DNA of 64,000 nucleotides from Paenibacillus sp. (GCA_023512345.1 JAILZT010000009.1:62001-126000), one strand, 5' to 3'. Counted from the stretch's first letter, positions 42,611 to 52,691 are shown. Notes: generated by a model not told the origin, from the letters alone. Numbers and translations: made by a program.

Positions 42611-44356
42611 ATGCTCGCTATCCGTAAACTGAGAATTAGGGTTAAGTTGCTGCTTATGATCGGTTTGATCATGGTTTTTATGATAACGCTAACATTTGGA
42701 TCTTTATATTATTCATATTTTGCCTATGATAGGCAGCTCTTGGACAAATCTTCTCGCCTGCTCAATCTGTCTTCCAGGGCGGTAGATATGGAGCTTAAGA
42801 GGATTGAGACCCTATCCATGAACATGATTGCAGACAACCAGATTCAGCAAAGCCTGAAAGAATTAAATGGCGATGTCTCGGAATATTCAGGCTATATTGT
42901 CCGCAAGGCCATCACTGAGCGAATGTGGACACATATCAGCATGAATGACCGCTACGTGCAATCCGCTCACTTGATTGATTTGCCCGGCAAGGAGAACATA
43001 AGCGGCGAGTCTATTACATACCCGGAGAGCAAGTATAAACGGATTCTGGAGGAAGCCGCCTATGGAGAAGGAGCGGTTCGATGGCTGTATCCGGATGATT
43101 CAGAACCGATGTTGATTATGGTGAGGCAGGTCCGTTCTTACGACCCGCTGACTTTGAAACCTATAGGGATTTTATTTCTGCGGATTAATATTGAGAGACT
43201 GGTCAAAGATTACGAGGGGTATTCCACTGAAAGCGGCGGAATCTATCTGAAGTCTAGTAAGACGCTAATCTATCCCCATCCGAAAAGTGAAGCTTCTCCT
43301 GCCGGTATAACTGAAGTGCTGCAGCCGCTTGATCCGGGGGAGGGGTATGCTATTAGAACGCTTGCGGGTAAAGCGACCTTTGTCTCGCAGAAGCAGTCTG
43401 CATATACCGGCTGGATGTATTATAATGTCGTGCCTTATAACGAAATTTTCGAAACAATCATTTGGGTGAAAAGATCTATTATTCTGCTGTTCCTGATTGC
43501 GAGCGTACTCGTTATCGCGTTCGCCCTTGCTGTCGCTCGAAGTTTGACCAATCCGATTGAGGCTTTAATCCGCCAAATGAAGGGTGTGCAATATATTGAT
43601 CTGGAAAGCGGGGACTTCAGTCTGCTGCCGTCTGTGTCCATGGATGAGGTCGGGCTGCTTCAGCGGAATTTTCGGCTGATGATTGTCCGAATTAACTCGC
43701 TGATCAAGGAGAATTACTCCAATCAACTCATTATCAAGGAGACGGAATTCAAAGCGCTGCAGGCGCAGATCAATCCCCATTTTCTGTACAATACACTCGA
43801 CTCTATCCACTGGCTAGCCAAAAAAAATAAACAGGAACAAATATCTCAAATGGTCGTTTCATTGGGCTTTCTGCTGCGTTCGTCTATAAGTCTGAAGAGA
43901 AATGTAATCACCATTGCCGAGGAATTGGGAATTGTGGACCATTATATTACGATTCAGAAATACCGTTTTCGTGAACGGCTGGATATGCGTGTGAATGTGG
44001 GGGAGGAATTCTATCTCGCTCTCATTCCGAAACTTACGCTGCAGCCTCTTCTAGAGAATGCCATCCAGTATGCCTTGGAGCCGATGATTCAGCCGTGTTG
44101 CATCCAACTGTCCGCTTGGTGTGAGGAGGACAAATTGGTGTTGGCTATAGAGGATAATGGACCGGGTATGACGGAGGCATTTCTACAGCAGATGCTTAGA
44201 GGCGAGGTGAAGACACGGGGAACGGGCATTGGTTTGCTGAATATTCAGGAACGAATCAAGCTCGCCTTCGGTAATGATTACGGATTAAGGGTAATAAGCG
44301 GAGAAGGTACCGGAACCAGGGTGGAAGTATTAATTCCACTGCAGAAGGAGGGGTAG
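42611..44356 (+). CDS. Sensor histidine kinase (YesM family)
   Basis: A 581-aa membrane kinase. One transmembrane helix lies near residues 10-32, an extracellular sensor domain of ~250 residues follows, then a second helix near 290-312 and a HAMP segment. The His_kinase motif is QAQINPHFLYNTLDSIHWL with phospho-acceptor His390, and the ATPase has LQPLLENAIQYA and EDNGPGM. ATG 42611 follows AAGGGG at 9 nt; an in-frame TTG at 42593 lacks a ribosome site. It most likely phosphorylates the regulator at 37144 in response to oligosaccharide. Its stop is 3 nt from the next gene. Confidence 0.93.
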   Translation: MLAIRKLRIRVKLLLMIGLIMVFMITLTFGSLYYSYFAYDRQLLDKSSRLLNLSSRAVDMELKRIETLSMNMIADNQIQQSLKELNGDVSEYSGYIVRKAITERMWTHISMNDRYVQSAHLIDLPGKENISGESITYPESKYKRILEEAAYGEGAVRWLYPDDSEPMLIMVRQVRSYDPLTLKPIGILFLRINIERLVKDYEGYSTESGGIYLKSSKTLIYPHPKSEASPAGITEVLQPLDPGEGYAIRTLAGKATFVSQKQSAYTGWMYYNVVPYNEIFETIIWVKRSIILLFLIASVLVIAFALAVARSLTNPIEALIRQMKGVQYIDLESGDFSLLPSVSMDEVGLLQRNFRLMIVRINSLIKENYSNQLIIKETEFKALQAQINPHFLYNTLDSIHWLAKKNKQEQISQMVVSLGFLLRSSISLKRNVITIAEELGIVDHYITIQKYRFRERLDMRVNVGEEFYLALIPKLTLQPLLENAIQYALEPMIQPCCIQLSAWCEEDKLVLAIEDNGPGMTEAFLQQMLRGEVKTRGTGIGLLNIQERIKLAFGNDYGLRVISGEGTGTRVEVLIPLQKEG

Positions 44357-44359
44357 CAG

Positions 44360-45676
44360 ATGAACAGATCAACCAAAGGATTATATTGTGTTCTGCTTTG
44401 GGCTTTGGTGTTGGCAGGCTGCAATATCTGGACGGTAAAACCTGCCGCGCTGCTGCCAGAACCCATTACACTCCGCATCGCATGGTGGGGAGGCCAACTT
44501 CGAAACGACACGACGATTCAGGTTATCAAGTTGTACGAACAGCAGAATCCACACGTCCAAATCGAATATGAGTACACTAACTTTGATGAATATTGGAAGA
44601 AAATAGCTTCCCTCGCAGCAGGCAATGCACTTCCCGATATTATCCAGATGGATATATCTTATCTTACACAATATGTATCTCTGGGCCTTCTGGAGAATCT
44701 AGACTCCTACACCAAGAATGGGCTGATAGATGTTGAAAATATTGATAAAAGTAAGCTTTCCGGAGGACGGCTGGGGGGGCGACTGTACGGATTTAACTTA
44801 GGAGTTAACGCCTTGTTCGGTTATTACGATCCTGAGGTATTCAAGCAGAACGGCTTAGAACTTCCGGGTAAAGAGTGGACCTGGGATGAGTTTGATCGGT
44901 TGGGTGAAGCACTGAAGGAATTGCCGTTGAGTAAAGATAATCAGATCTATCTAGCTACGATGTTTACCCCAGAGCAGTTTTTTGGGTATTACCTGAGACA
45001 GCACGGGAGCACGCTGTATGCCGCTTCCGGCGATTCTCTGGGCTACGAAGATGACCAGCTATTTGTTAATTATTTCGGACGGATGCAGCGGCTGGCCCAA
45101 GACGAACTACTCTATTCGCCTGATATTTGGACATCCAGCATTAGTAATCCCGGTCTGGACCCGTTTAATGAAGGGCGTGCCTTGTTCGGCTGGGGATATT
45201 CGAACCAGTTCGTCAATACGACCCGCTCCTACGGCAAACCACTGGAGATTGTCCCAATGCCGGGTCCTGACAGCGACAAAGGGTTGTTTCTCAAGCCGGG
45301 TATGTTCTTCTCGGTGGCCAAAAATTCGAAATATAAGGAGGAGGCAGCCCGGTTCATCAGCTTCTTCGTCAATAATCTCGAGGCTAACAAGCTGCTTCAG
45401 GGTGAACGAGGGGTTCCCGTTTCCTCTCTTGTTAATGAACAAATGAGACCTCTTCTTAATCCGGAAATGGCACAAGTTTTTGAATATGTCGAATGGGTGG
45501 AGACACACAGCAGTCCCATGGATAATCCGGAGCCGGTTGGCAGCTCGGACGTTACAGCGGTTCTTCGCGAATTATATGATCTGCTGCTGTTTGGAAAAAT
45601 CACACCTGAAGCGGCAGCGTCCGAGTTTCGGAAGAAGGCTGACCTAATCTTGGAGCAAAACAAGAATACAGATTAG
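44360..45676 (+). CDS. Second sugar-binding lipoprotein coupled to the sensor kinase
   Basis: A 438-aa solute-binding protein with lipobox VLAGC (Cys21) and a MalE/UgpB-like mature domain (LRIAWWGGQLRNDTT; LPDIIQMDISYL). It is smaller than, and unlike, the 558-aa importer protein upstream. Its ATG comes 3 nt after the kinase stop, so the two are translationally coupled, and no permease genes accompany it. This suggests it may present ligand to the kinase as an accessory sensor; alternatively it is a second delivery protein for the same permeases. AGGAGGGG near the kinase end acts as ribosome site. Confidence 0.88.
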   Translation: MNRSTKGLYCVLLWALVLAGCNIWTVKPAALLPEPITLRIAWWGGQLRNDTTIQVIKLYEQQNPHVQIEYEYTNFDEYWKKIASLAAGNALPDIIQMDISYLTQYVSLGLLENLDSYTKNGLIDVENIDKSKLSGGRLGGRLYGFNLGVNALFGYYDPEVFKQNGLELPGKEWTWDEFDRLGEALKELPLSKDNQIYLATMFTPEQFFGYYLRQHGSTLYAASGDSLGYEDDQLFVNYFGRMQRLAQDELLYSPDIWTSSISNPGLDPFNEGRALFGWGYSNQFVNTTRSYGKPLEIVPMPGPDSDKGLFLKPGMFFSVAKNSKYKEEAARFISFFVNNLEANKLLQGERGVPVSSLVNEQMRPLLNPEMAQVFEYVEWVETHSSPMDNPEPVGSSDVTAVLRELYDLLLFGKITPEAAASEFRKKADLILEQNKNTD

Positions 45677-45873
45677 GGGCAACATCCCGCATTGTTCTTT
45701 CTGTGCTATCGTGATATATTTTATTTTGACTAGTGTTTCGGCTAAAGTCCCCTGGGACATATATGTAATAGGATATAAGCAAGGATTCTACCGCTCTTCA
45801 GCCTGAAGGGCCTTTTTCTTTTTCCATACCCATTTTCTAAGGTGTCAAAATCTAAAGTAAAAGAAGTGATGGA

Positions 45874-47265
45874 ATGATGGAACCCGCCGTACGTATGAAG
45901 AGGAACAGCCGCTTTCTGGATAAATATTTCTCCGGCGAATCGATGGACTATCGCGAGATTATCGCGCTGTTTATTCCCATATTGGTCGATCAGGCCTTTA
46001 TTGTGGGACTGAATCTAGTGAATACGGCAATGATAAGCTCGTCAGGAGTGGCGGCGATCAGTGCGGTGAATATGATTGATTCGCTTAATATTTTTCTGAT
46101 CAGTGTGTTTGTGGCTGTTGCTACGGGAGGTACAGTGGTGGTGGCCCAGTATAAAGGCAGTGGAAATGACCTTATGGTTTCTAATGCAACCTCAGGGGCG
46201 GTATCCTCTGTTTCTTTGATTGCCTTAATTATTGGCTTACTAGGTATTATTTTTCATAATCCTCTGTTAAATCTGTTATTTGGAGCGGCATCACCTGAGG
46301 TTATGGACAATGCTCGTACGTATTTGATCGGGAGTTGTGTATCCTATCTAGGTATTGCCGTTGTACAAGCAGTTTGTGGTGCTTTGCGCGGAATTGGAAG
46401 GACGAGAGCATCACTTATGCTTTCATTGATTATGAATTTGGCGTACGTTATTTTAAATGTCGTATTTATTAATCTGTTGAATATGGGCGTTCTGGGGATG
46501 ACCATTTCGATTAATGCCGCCCGTTATTTGGGTGCGCTGTGCGCTCTGTTCTATCTATTTCGGATGGATAGCAGCCTGCATATCCGCCTGCGTGACCTGT
46601 TAATCGTCAAAATTTCCATGCTTAAAAAAATAATGTTTATCGGGGTACCGTTTGCGGCTGAGCAGGTCTTCTTCAATGGCGGCAAAATTTTGACCCAGAT
46701 TTTCATCGTCGGGCTTGGTACATATGCAATAGCTGCCAATGCAATAGCTTCTACTTTTGCCGGATTAATGCAGGTGCCCGCAGGTGCCCTGTCTCTAACA
46801 CTCATTACGGTGGTGGGTCAATGTATGGGGCGTCGGAATATTGCAGATTCCCGAAAGTTCGTGAAATCATTTGTGTGGCTGTCTTCTATATCATTCGTAG
46901 TGATGGCCCTGCTGATTATGCCGCTGTTCCACCCGATTCTATCGTTGTTTCATCCACCCCAGGAGATTGTCCAGGATATATTTATAATAGTGCTAATCAA
47001 TGCGATTGCTCAAATCCCGTTGTGGGCGCTCAGCTTCATCATGCCTTCTGGACTTAGAGCAGCTGGAGACTCCAAATTCACTTCAATGGTTTCCATGCTG
47101 TCAATGTGGCTGTTCCGCGTAGTGCTGGGCTACATTCTGGGCATAGTGCTTGATATGGGGCTCATTGGATTTTGGCTGGCGATGAACTGTGAATGGGGCA
47201 TAAGAGGAGTGATTTTCCTCCGGCGTTTCCTTGGCGAGAAGTGGTACCAGCATCGGCTGATTTAG
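45874..47265 (+). CDS. MATE-family efflux transporter
   Basis: A 463-aa polytopic membrane protein with about twelve hydrophobic segments in two similar halves. The start of each half (IPILVDQAFIVGLNLVNTAMI and VPFAAEQVFFNGGKILTQ) and LRGIGRTRASLMLSLIMNLAYVILN are typical of MATE exporters, which expel drugs or metabolites by H+ or Na+ antiport. ATG 45874 is followed at once by a second ATG; either could be used. A weak hairpin and T-run near 45797-45822 separates it from the sugar cluster. Substrate unknown. Confidence 0.9.
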   Translation: MMEPAVRMKRNSRFLDKYFSGESMDYREIIALFIPILVDQAFIVGLNLVNTAMISSSGVAAISAVNMIDSLNIFLISVFVAVATGGTVVVAQYKGSGNDLMVSNATSGAVSSVSLIALIIGLLGIIFHNPLLNLLFGAASPEVMDNARTYLIGSCVSYLGIAVVQAVCGALRGIGRTRASLMLSLIMNLAYVILNVVFINLLNMGVLGMTISINAARYLGALCALFYLFRMDSSLHIRLRDLLIVKISMLKKIMFIGVPFAAEQVFFNGGKILTQIFIVGLGTYAIAANAIASTFAGLMQVPAGALSLTLITVVGQCMGRRNIADSRKFVKSFVWLSSISFVVMALLIMPLFHPILSLFHPPQEIVQDIFIIVLINAIAQIPLWALSFIMPSGLRAAGDSKFTSMVSMLSMWLFRVVLGYILGIVLDMGLIGFWLAMNCEWGIRGVIFLRRFLGEKWYQHRLI

Positions 47266-47346
47266 CGTGGTATGGCATACCCTCCAATTCTCTCGAATAA
47301 AATAAGGCATATTCGTTGATTCATGAACGGATGAGGAGGAGGGGTT

Positions 47347-48633
47347 ATGCAAATTCACGTTGTGCAACCGGGGCAATCTCTATATGGGATTGCTAATGCC
47401 TATGGTGTGCCCATGGATGATATTACCGAGGCCAATCAACTGTCCGCCCCAAGCCAGTTAGTGGTTGGTCAAGCGATGGTTATACCGATTACCGGTATGT
47501 ATTATTGGGTTGTATCTGGGGACAGCTTGTATAGTATCGCTCGAAGGTTCGGGGTGACTGTTAACAGACTTGCGGAAGTCAATCAGATTCCTGTGGATCA
47601 GCCCTTACAGATTGGACTTCGTTTGTATATCCCGCCAAAACCGAGGCGAAATGCAGAGATAAATGCCTACATAGAGCCAAGAGGGGAGGAAGTATCCCAA
47701 AGCTTAAGGAATGCTGCAACGGAAGCAGCACCTAACCTCACTTATCTTGCTCCATTTAGCTTTCAAGTCCAACGGGATGGTTCTTTGAAGGCCCCGCCTT
47801 TAGATGATCTTGCTTCCATTGCAGCACAAAATCAGGTGATCCTGATGATGGTCTTGACCAATTTGGAAAACGCTCAATTCAGCTCAGAACTGGGGCGGAT
47901 TATTTTAAATGATCAGGCCGTTCAAAATAGATTGTTGGAGAATATCATTGCCCAAGCGAAGAGGTTGAATTTTAGAGACATTCATTTTGACTTTGAGTTT
48001 CTGCGGCCCGAAGATCGTGAAGCCTATAATGCATTCCTGCGAAAAGCTGCGGCCCGAATTCACCAAGAAGGCTTTCTATTATCCACCGCCCTGGCACCGA
48101 AAACAAGTGCAACACAAACCGGGCCGTGGTATACAGCCCATGATTATAAAGTGCACGGCCAAGTTGCTGATTTTGTGGTCATTATGACGTATGAATGGGG
48201 ATACAGCGGGGGGCCTCCGATGCCAGTCTCGCCCATTGGGCCTGTCCGCAAAGTGTTGGAGTATGCCATAACCGAAATGCCAGCAGCAAAAATCATGATG
48301 GGGCAAAATTTATATGGCTATGATTGGACCTTGCCTTATGTAGCAGGCGGGGCTTATGCCCGAGCCCTTAGTCCACAAGCGGCTATTGATTTAGCAAGAA
48401 ATAGAAATGCAGAAATCCAGTATGATTATAACGCTCAAGCTCCAAATTTCAGTTATATAGATGATTCAGGTAAATCGCATAAGGTATGGTTTGAGGATGC
48501 CAGATCCATTCAGGCCAAATTCAATCTGATTAAGGAGTTGGGGCTTCGAGGCATCAGCTACTGGAAGCTGGGACTTCCTTTCCCACAAAATTGGCTGCTT
48601 ATTCCAGAAAACTTCAATGTGGTAAAAAGGTAA
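47347..48633 (+). CDS. LysM-GH18 spore peptidoglycan hydrolase (YaaH/SleL type)
   Basis: A 428-aa protein with two N-terminal LysM repeats (HVVQPGQSLYGIANAYGV and YWVVSGDSLYSIARRFGV) and a GH18 barrel with catalytic segment DIHFDFEFL. It lacks a signal peptide, as do the spore-coat or cortex N-acetylglucosaminidases YaaH and SleL, which act on cortex fragments in germination. GAGGAGGGG precedes ATG 47347. A CATATT element near 47309-47314 could be the -10 of a mother-cell sporulation sigma factor, but this is weak evidence. Confidence 0.9.
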   Translation: MQIHVVQPGQSLYGIANAYGVPMDDITEANQLSAPSQLVVGQAMVIPITGMYYWVVSGDSLYSIARRFGVTVNRLAEVNQIPVDQPLQIGLRLYIPPKPRRNAEINAYIEPRGEEVSQSLRNAATEAAPNLTYLAPFSFQVQRDGSLKAPPLDDLASIAAQNQVILMMVLTNLENAQFSSELGRIILNDQAVQNRLLENIIAQAKRLNFRDIHFDFEFLRPEDREAYNAFLRKAAARIHQEGFLLSTALAPKTSATQTGPWYTAHDYKVHGQVADFVVIMTYEWGYSGGPPMPVSPIGPVRKVLEYAITEMPAAKIMMGQNLYGYDWTLPYVAGGAYARALSPQAAIDLARNRNAEIQYDYNAQAPNFSYIDDSGKSHKVWFEDARSIQAKFNLIKELGLRGISYWKLGLPFPQNWLLIPENFNVVKR

Positions 48634-48653
48634 TTACGGGCATTCATAGATAT

Positions 48654-48691
48654 AAAAAAAGTGATTCCTACAATGTAGGAATCACTTTTTT
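48654..48691. terminator. Bidirectional terminator
   Basis: AAAAAAGTGATTCCTA-CAATG-TAGGAATCACTTTTTT between the convergent GH18 and putP genes. Confidence 0.95.
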
Positions 48692-48703
48692 GAATGGGGA
48701 GAA

Positions 48704-50155
48704 TTATAGGGATTGATGATATTCCTGAAAGGTATCCAGCATGCCGGTTGTAGGTTTATGAGTCATGAGACTCACAGCGATAACCGATAAAGTTCCAGCA
48801 ATAAATCCAGGGATCATCTCGTACAACACATCACTGAGACCGAAGGTATTCCATGCGATAACGGTGACTGACCCGGCAATTAAACCAGCCAGAGCGCCCC
48901 ATTTGTTCATTCGTTTCCAAAATAGGCTGAGCAGGATTACCGGGCCGAAGGCAGAGCCAAAGCCCGCCCAGGCATAACCGACCAACGATAAAATCGTTTC
49001 ATTGCGGGAGTAGGCTAAGGCTGTTGCAACTACGGCTACGATAAGCACCGACAGGCGTCCCACAATAATCATTTCCCGGTCGGTGGCAGATCGGCGGAAG
49101 AATGCTTTATACAAGTCCCCCGTAAGTGAACTGGAGGTTACCAGCAGTTGGGAGGAAATAGTGCTCATTACTGCGGATAAAATAGCAGCCATGAGCAGAC
49201 CTCCGATGAGCGGGTGGAATAACAACTTGCTAAGCTCAAGAAGAACCGTTTCAGGATCGCTTAAGGAAATATTGTTGATATCCATGTAAGCAATAGCAAT
49301 TAGGCCGGAGAACATAGCGCCGCAGATCGAAAAAATCATCCAGCTCATGCCAATGCGGCGGGCTTTCTTCATCTCCTTCACGGAAGATATGGCCATAAAC
49401 CGTACGATAATATGAGGTTGACCAAAATAGCCGAGTCCCCAAGCAAACAGCGAGACGATTCCGAGGAAGGTTGTACCCTTAAATAAGTCCAAAAGGGTAG
49501 GATCGACCTGCTTAATTCGATCAATCGTTGTAGGTAGACTCCCCGTGTTGACCAAGATAACTACTGGAATAATGATTAATGCCAGAAACATAATGGTGCC
49601 TTGCACGGAATCCGTCCAGCTCACGGCTAGAAATCCTCCGAACAGGGTATAGGCGACAACCACTCCCGTAATGATCCACAAGCCCGTATTGTAGTCAAAA
49701 CCAAGTACATTATTGAACAGTACGGCACCCGATACAATACCGGATGAGACATAAAAGGTGAAAAATACAAGAATGACTAAACCTGATACCAGCCGTAAAA
49801 TATTTGAACGGTCCTCAAAACGGTTCTGGAAAAATTCAGGAATAGTCATAGCGTTACCGGCAACCTCGGTAAACACCCTCAAGCGTGGCGCTACATAAAG
49901 CCAGTTGGCATAAGCCCCGAGGGTAAGTCCAATTACGATCCAGGAAGCGCTAAGTCCTTGAGCAAACATGGCTCCCGGAAGACCCAGAAGCAGCCATCCA
50001 CTCATATCGGAAGCTCCTGCACTAAGTGCGGTAACTACGGGGCCAAGGCTTCTGCCACCAATCATATAATCGGATAAACTGGAGGTGCGTTTGTAACCGA
50101 AGTATCCAATCACCAACATACCGATCATATAAATAACAATGCTTGTTACAATCAA
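48704..50155 (-). CDS. putP: Sodium/proline symporter
   Basis: A 483-aa sodium:solute symporter with about thirteen transmembrane segments. The N-terminal GYFGYKRTSSLSDYMIGGRSLGP and LSAGASDMSGWLLLGLPGA, and the SGLVILVFFTFYVSSGIVSG segment, are characteristic of PutP/OpuE. It brings in proline as nutrient or osmoprotectant. The frame extends to TTG 50173, but the ribosome site AAAGGAG lies after that codon; TTG 50155 is 8 nt downstream of it and is the better start. It is a single-gene unit. Confidence 0.92.
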   Translation of the reverse strand: MIVTSIVIYMIGMLVIGYFGYKRTSSLSDYMIGGRSLGPVVTALSAGASDMSGWLLLGLPGAMFAQGLSASWIVIGLTLGAYANWLYVAPRLRVFTEVAGNAMTIPEFFQNRFEDRSNILRLVSGLVILVFFTFYVSSGIVSGAVLFNNVLGFDYNTGLWIITGVVVAYTLFGGFLAVSWTDSVQGTIMFLALIIIPVVILVNTGSLPTTIDRIKQVDPTLLDLFKGTTFLGIVSLFAWGLGYFGQPHIIVRFMAISSVKEMKKARRIGMSWMIFSICGAMFSGLIAIAYMDINNISLSDPETVLLELSKLLFHPLIGGLLMAAILSAVMSTISSQLLVTSSSLTGDLYKAFFRRSATDREMIIVGRLSVLIVAVVATALAYSRNETILSLVGYAWAGFGSAFGPVILLSLFWKRMNKWGALAGLIAGSVTVIAWNTFGLSDVLYEMIPGFIAGTLSVIAVSLMTHKPTTGMLDTFQEYHQSL

Positions 50156-50278
50156 CGAAATTACTCCTTTCAATCAGCCAAAGCTGCATAATTATTTACT
50201 TTTACCGTTATTTATTATATAAGGACGTCCTTGTTTTGCCTATGATTTATTGCGGATTACCAGGAAGAGGAAATGTAT

Positions 50279-50319
50279 AAAAAGAGCAGTAACACGGAAT
50301 CCCATGTTACTGCTCTTTT
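50279..50319 (-). terminator. Terminator of the RiPP-like cluster
   Basis: AAGAGCAGTAACA pairs perfectly with TGTTACTGCTCTT around a 10-nt loop; the A-run on the plus strand gives a T-run on the minus strand, after the ABC exporter gene. T's on the plus side make it partly bidirectional. Confidence 0.88.
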
Positions 50320-50351
50320 CCTGTTCACTTATTAGGATGAGTCTATTCCCC

Positions 50352-52193
50352 TTACTTGGTTAAAAGGGTCTCAGAATATCCTTCTGCCCATTGGAGGTCA
50401 TCGGATTGCATCCGATACATTCGTGCATAGAGGCCATTGCGCTGGAGTAGCTCGTCATGCCGACCTTTTTCCATGATCTCTCCCTGATGGAGGACTATAA
50501 TTGTATCTGCGTGACGGATCGTTGAGAGACGATGGGCGATGACAAGCGTCGTCCGACCCTCCATTAGGCGGCGCAGGGCCCCTCGGATAAGGAACTCGGC
50601 TTCGCTGTCGAGTGAGGATGTTGCCTCGTCTAGCAGAAGGATAGGTGCATCCTTCAGTATGGCTCTGGCAATGGCGATTCGCTGGCGTTGTCCGCCCGAC
50701 AGGCTGGACCCATTCTCCCCAACGTCCGTGTCGTAGCCCTTCGGTAGACTGGTGATGAACTTGTCCGCATTGGCAGCTTCCGCCGCTGCGACGATGTCTG
50801 CGAAAGAAGCACCCAGGCGTCCATAAGCGATATTGTCGCGGATTGTTCCCTCGAACAGATGTGTCTCCTGGGGAACATAAGCGAAGAGTGCTTGGACCTC
50901 GGAGCGCTCCATTCGGGCAAGATCGCGGCCTTCGATGAATATACGTCCCACTTTTGGCTTTTGGAACCCGTGGGTTAGGTGGAATAGGGTGGTTTTGCCT
51001 GCTCCGCTGGGGCCGACTAGGGCAACTGTATGCCCTGCAGGGACTGAAAAACTGATATTGCGAAGCACATTGTCTTCTCCATCATGATAAGCAAATGTGA
51101 CATTATCGAACTCAATCATCTCGGTGGGCAATCGGGTGCCTTCCAATTCCGGTACGGCCATCCCGTTATCAGAAGGCTTATCTATTGGCTGATCCATAAT
51201 GGCCCAAAGGCGGTCAGCGGCGATCAATGAACGCTGGAGGCCGCCAAGCTGGCTCGCGAGACCTGAGAAGGGTGAGACCAGCACCTGCATCAAACTAATG
51301 AATGCAAGCAAGGAACCCACCGTAAGGGAGCCTTTCGCTACGAGGAAAGATCCGACCCCGATACATACAAGGAAGGAAGATGTGCCAATGAGTGCCGATC
51401 CCGCGTATAATCCGCCCTGGAGGCGGGCGTCCCGGTCCTCATAACCGATAATTTGCTCCCCATAGTTATGCAGTTTCCCTTTCATATGGCGTTCCAGTCC
51501 AATGCTGCGAATTACGGTATAACCTGACAAAGCATCCTGCAGAAAGGCATGCATTCTTCCGAACAATTCACCCAGCGGCTTATTATTCAGTCTTACCTTT
51601 AAACTGAATATACCTCCAGCTAACCCGGCAGCAGGAGCAAGAAGCAGACATGCTAGAGATAGCCTCCAATCGATATACAGCAAATATATAAAGGTAGCAG
51701 CAATGCTGATCGGCATAATGATTAGATTAAGCAGGTAGCTGCCGGCGGCCCCGCAAGTCTGCTGGACATCTCGTGTCACCCGTGAGACAAGCTCACCCGT
51801 GTGCATGGTGCCGAAGAAGTTAAATTTGATTTCCATTAGCTTGGCAAAAACGTCGTTTCTAAGGTCCAAGGCAATCCGGTTCACCGTCCGGTTCTGCAGA
51901 AGAACCTGAATATACTGGAGTGCAATATGTAACAGGGATACCGCAATTCCTATGATGAGCGTAAGTTTTATAGCGTCCGTGTCCCGATCCAAAGCGGCAT
52001 CGGTTAAAACCTTTAGCAGCCATGCAGAAAACAGTGTCATGCCCACATTGAACAATAGCGTCATAAGTAAGACAGAATATTCACGGCGATATTGCCAGAG
52101 GTAGGGGAACAATCGCCCAAACGAACGGCGGCTTTCCTGTATGCCTGGGACGGATTTAGCGAAGCCAGCTTTAATTAGAGAGAGGATACGCAT
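50352..52193 (-). CDS. ABC exporter (fused permease-ATPase) of the RiPP-like cluster
   Basis: A 613-aa MsbA/LmrA-type half transporter: six-helix membrane domain (about 35-320), then ATPase with Walker A GPSGAGKTT, signature LSGGQRQR, Walker B ILLLDEAT and the H-loop in IAHRLST. There is no N-terminal C39 peptidase domain, so leader removal must be done by another protein. AAGGAG lies 5 nt before ATG 52193; an in-frame GTG at 52214 abuts the stop of the previous gene without a ribosome site. Last gene of the cluster; it probably exports the modified peptide and may give self-immunity. Confidence 0.92.
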   Translation of the reverse strand: MRILSLIKAGFAKSVPGIQESRRSFGRLFPYLWQYRREYSVLLMTLLFNVGMTLFSAWLLKVLTDAALDRDTDAIKLTLIIGIAVSLLHIALQYIQVLLQNRTVNRIALDLRNDVFAKLMEIKFNFFGTMHTGELVSRVTRDVQQTCGAAGSYLLNLIIMPISIAATFIYLLYIDWRLSLACLLLAPAAGLAGGIFSLKVRLNNKPLGELFGRMHAFLQDALSGYTVIRSIGLERHMKGKLHNYGEQIIGYEDRDARLQGGLYAGSALIGTSSFLVCIGVGSFLVAKGSLTVGSLLAFISLMQVLVSPFSGLASQLGGLQRSLIAADRLWAIMDQPIDKPSDNGMAVPELEGTRLPTEMIEFDNVTFAYHDGEDNVLRNISFSVPAGHTVALVGPSGAGKTTLFHLTHGFQKPKVGRIFIEGRDLARMERSEVQALFAYVPQETHLFEGTIRDNIAYGRLGASFADIVAAAEAANADKFITSLPKGYDTDVGENGSSLSGGQRQRIAIARAILKDAPILLLDEATSSLDSEAEFLIRGALRRLMEGRTTLVIAHRLSTIRHADTIIVLHQGEIMEKGRHDELLQRNGLYARMYRMQSDDLQWAEGYSETLLTK

Positions 52194-52214
52194 AAGGGCT
52201 CCTTGCTCCGGCAC

Positions 52215-52691
52215 TTAGGGCCGGGTGGATAAATAATTGGACCGCCATCTGTGAAGTATAGCGATCCGGTGCAGGATATGAGCAAAAGGAGGCATGCCGA
52301 TGATCAGTTTGCCCCACAGTCGACCGAACCCTTTATCTGGAGACAAGGTGAGTTTTCTTTTACGTATATGCGTAAGTTTGCCGATCACTTGTCCAGAAGG
52401 AATAGGCGGGTCCGGGAGCAGGTTCGTGTCACCTTTGCAGATGATAAGAGCAGGAGTTAAGTCACTTTCTGTCCTTACACCAATGACTCGATGACACACA
52501 AGATCGCCGGCATCATTGATAAACAGTAGAACATCACCTATTTTTACACTCGCAGGCTCGTAAGATCGGAAGAAACAGAGATCTCCTTCTTGGATAAACG
52601 GATACATGCTGGTCCCCGTCGATCTTATCTCAATGGAGCCTAATCGTTCCATAGCTCGACAGATAGCGGTGCTATAATATTCAGCCTTCAT
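52215..52691 (-). CDS. S24/S26-family signal peptidase (SipW-like catalytic dyad)
   Basis: A 158-aa peptidase of the S26 fold. The nucleophile Ser28 is in STGTSMYPFIQEGD and the box KIGDVLLF follows. The usual bacterial catalytic Lys is replaced by His67 in LVCHRVIGV, as in the ER-type SipW branch. There is no clear N-terminal transmembrane anchor; a hydrophobic patch lies near the C-terminus. ATG 52691 overlaps the pqqD end by 11 bp; an earlier ATG at 52718 is possible. In this cluster it is the best candidate for leader removal, replacing the transglutaminase-like protease of lasso clusters (inference). Confidence 0.85.
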   Translation of the reverse strand: MKAEYYSTAICRAMERLGSIEIRSTGTSMYPFIQEGDLCFFRSYEPASVKIGDVLLFINDAGDLVCHRVIGVRTESDLTPALIICKGDTNLLPDPPIPSGQVIGKLTHIRKRKLTLSPDKGFGRLWGKLIIGMPPFAHILHRIAILHRWRSNYLSTRP

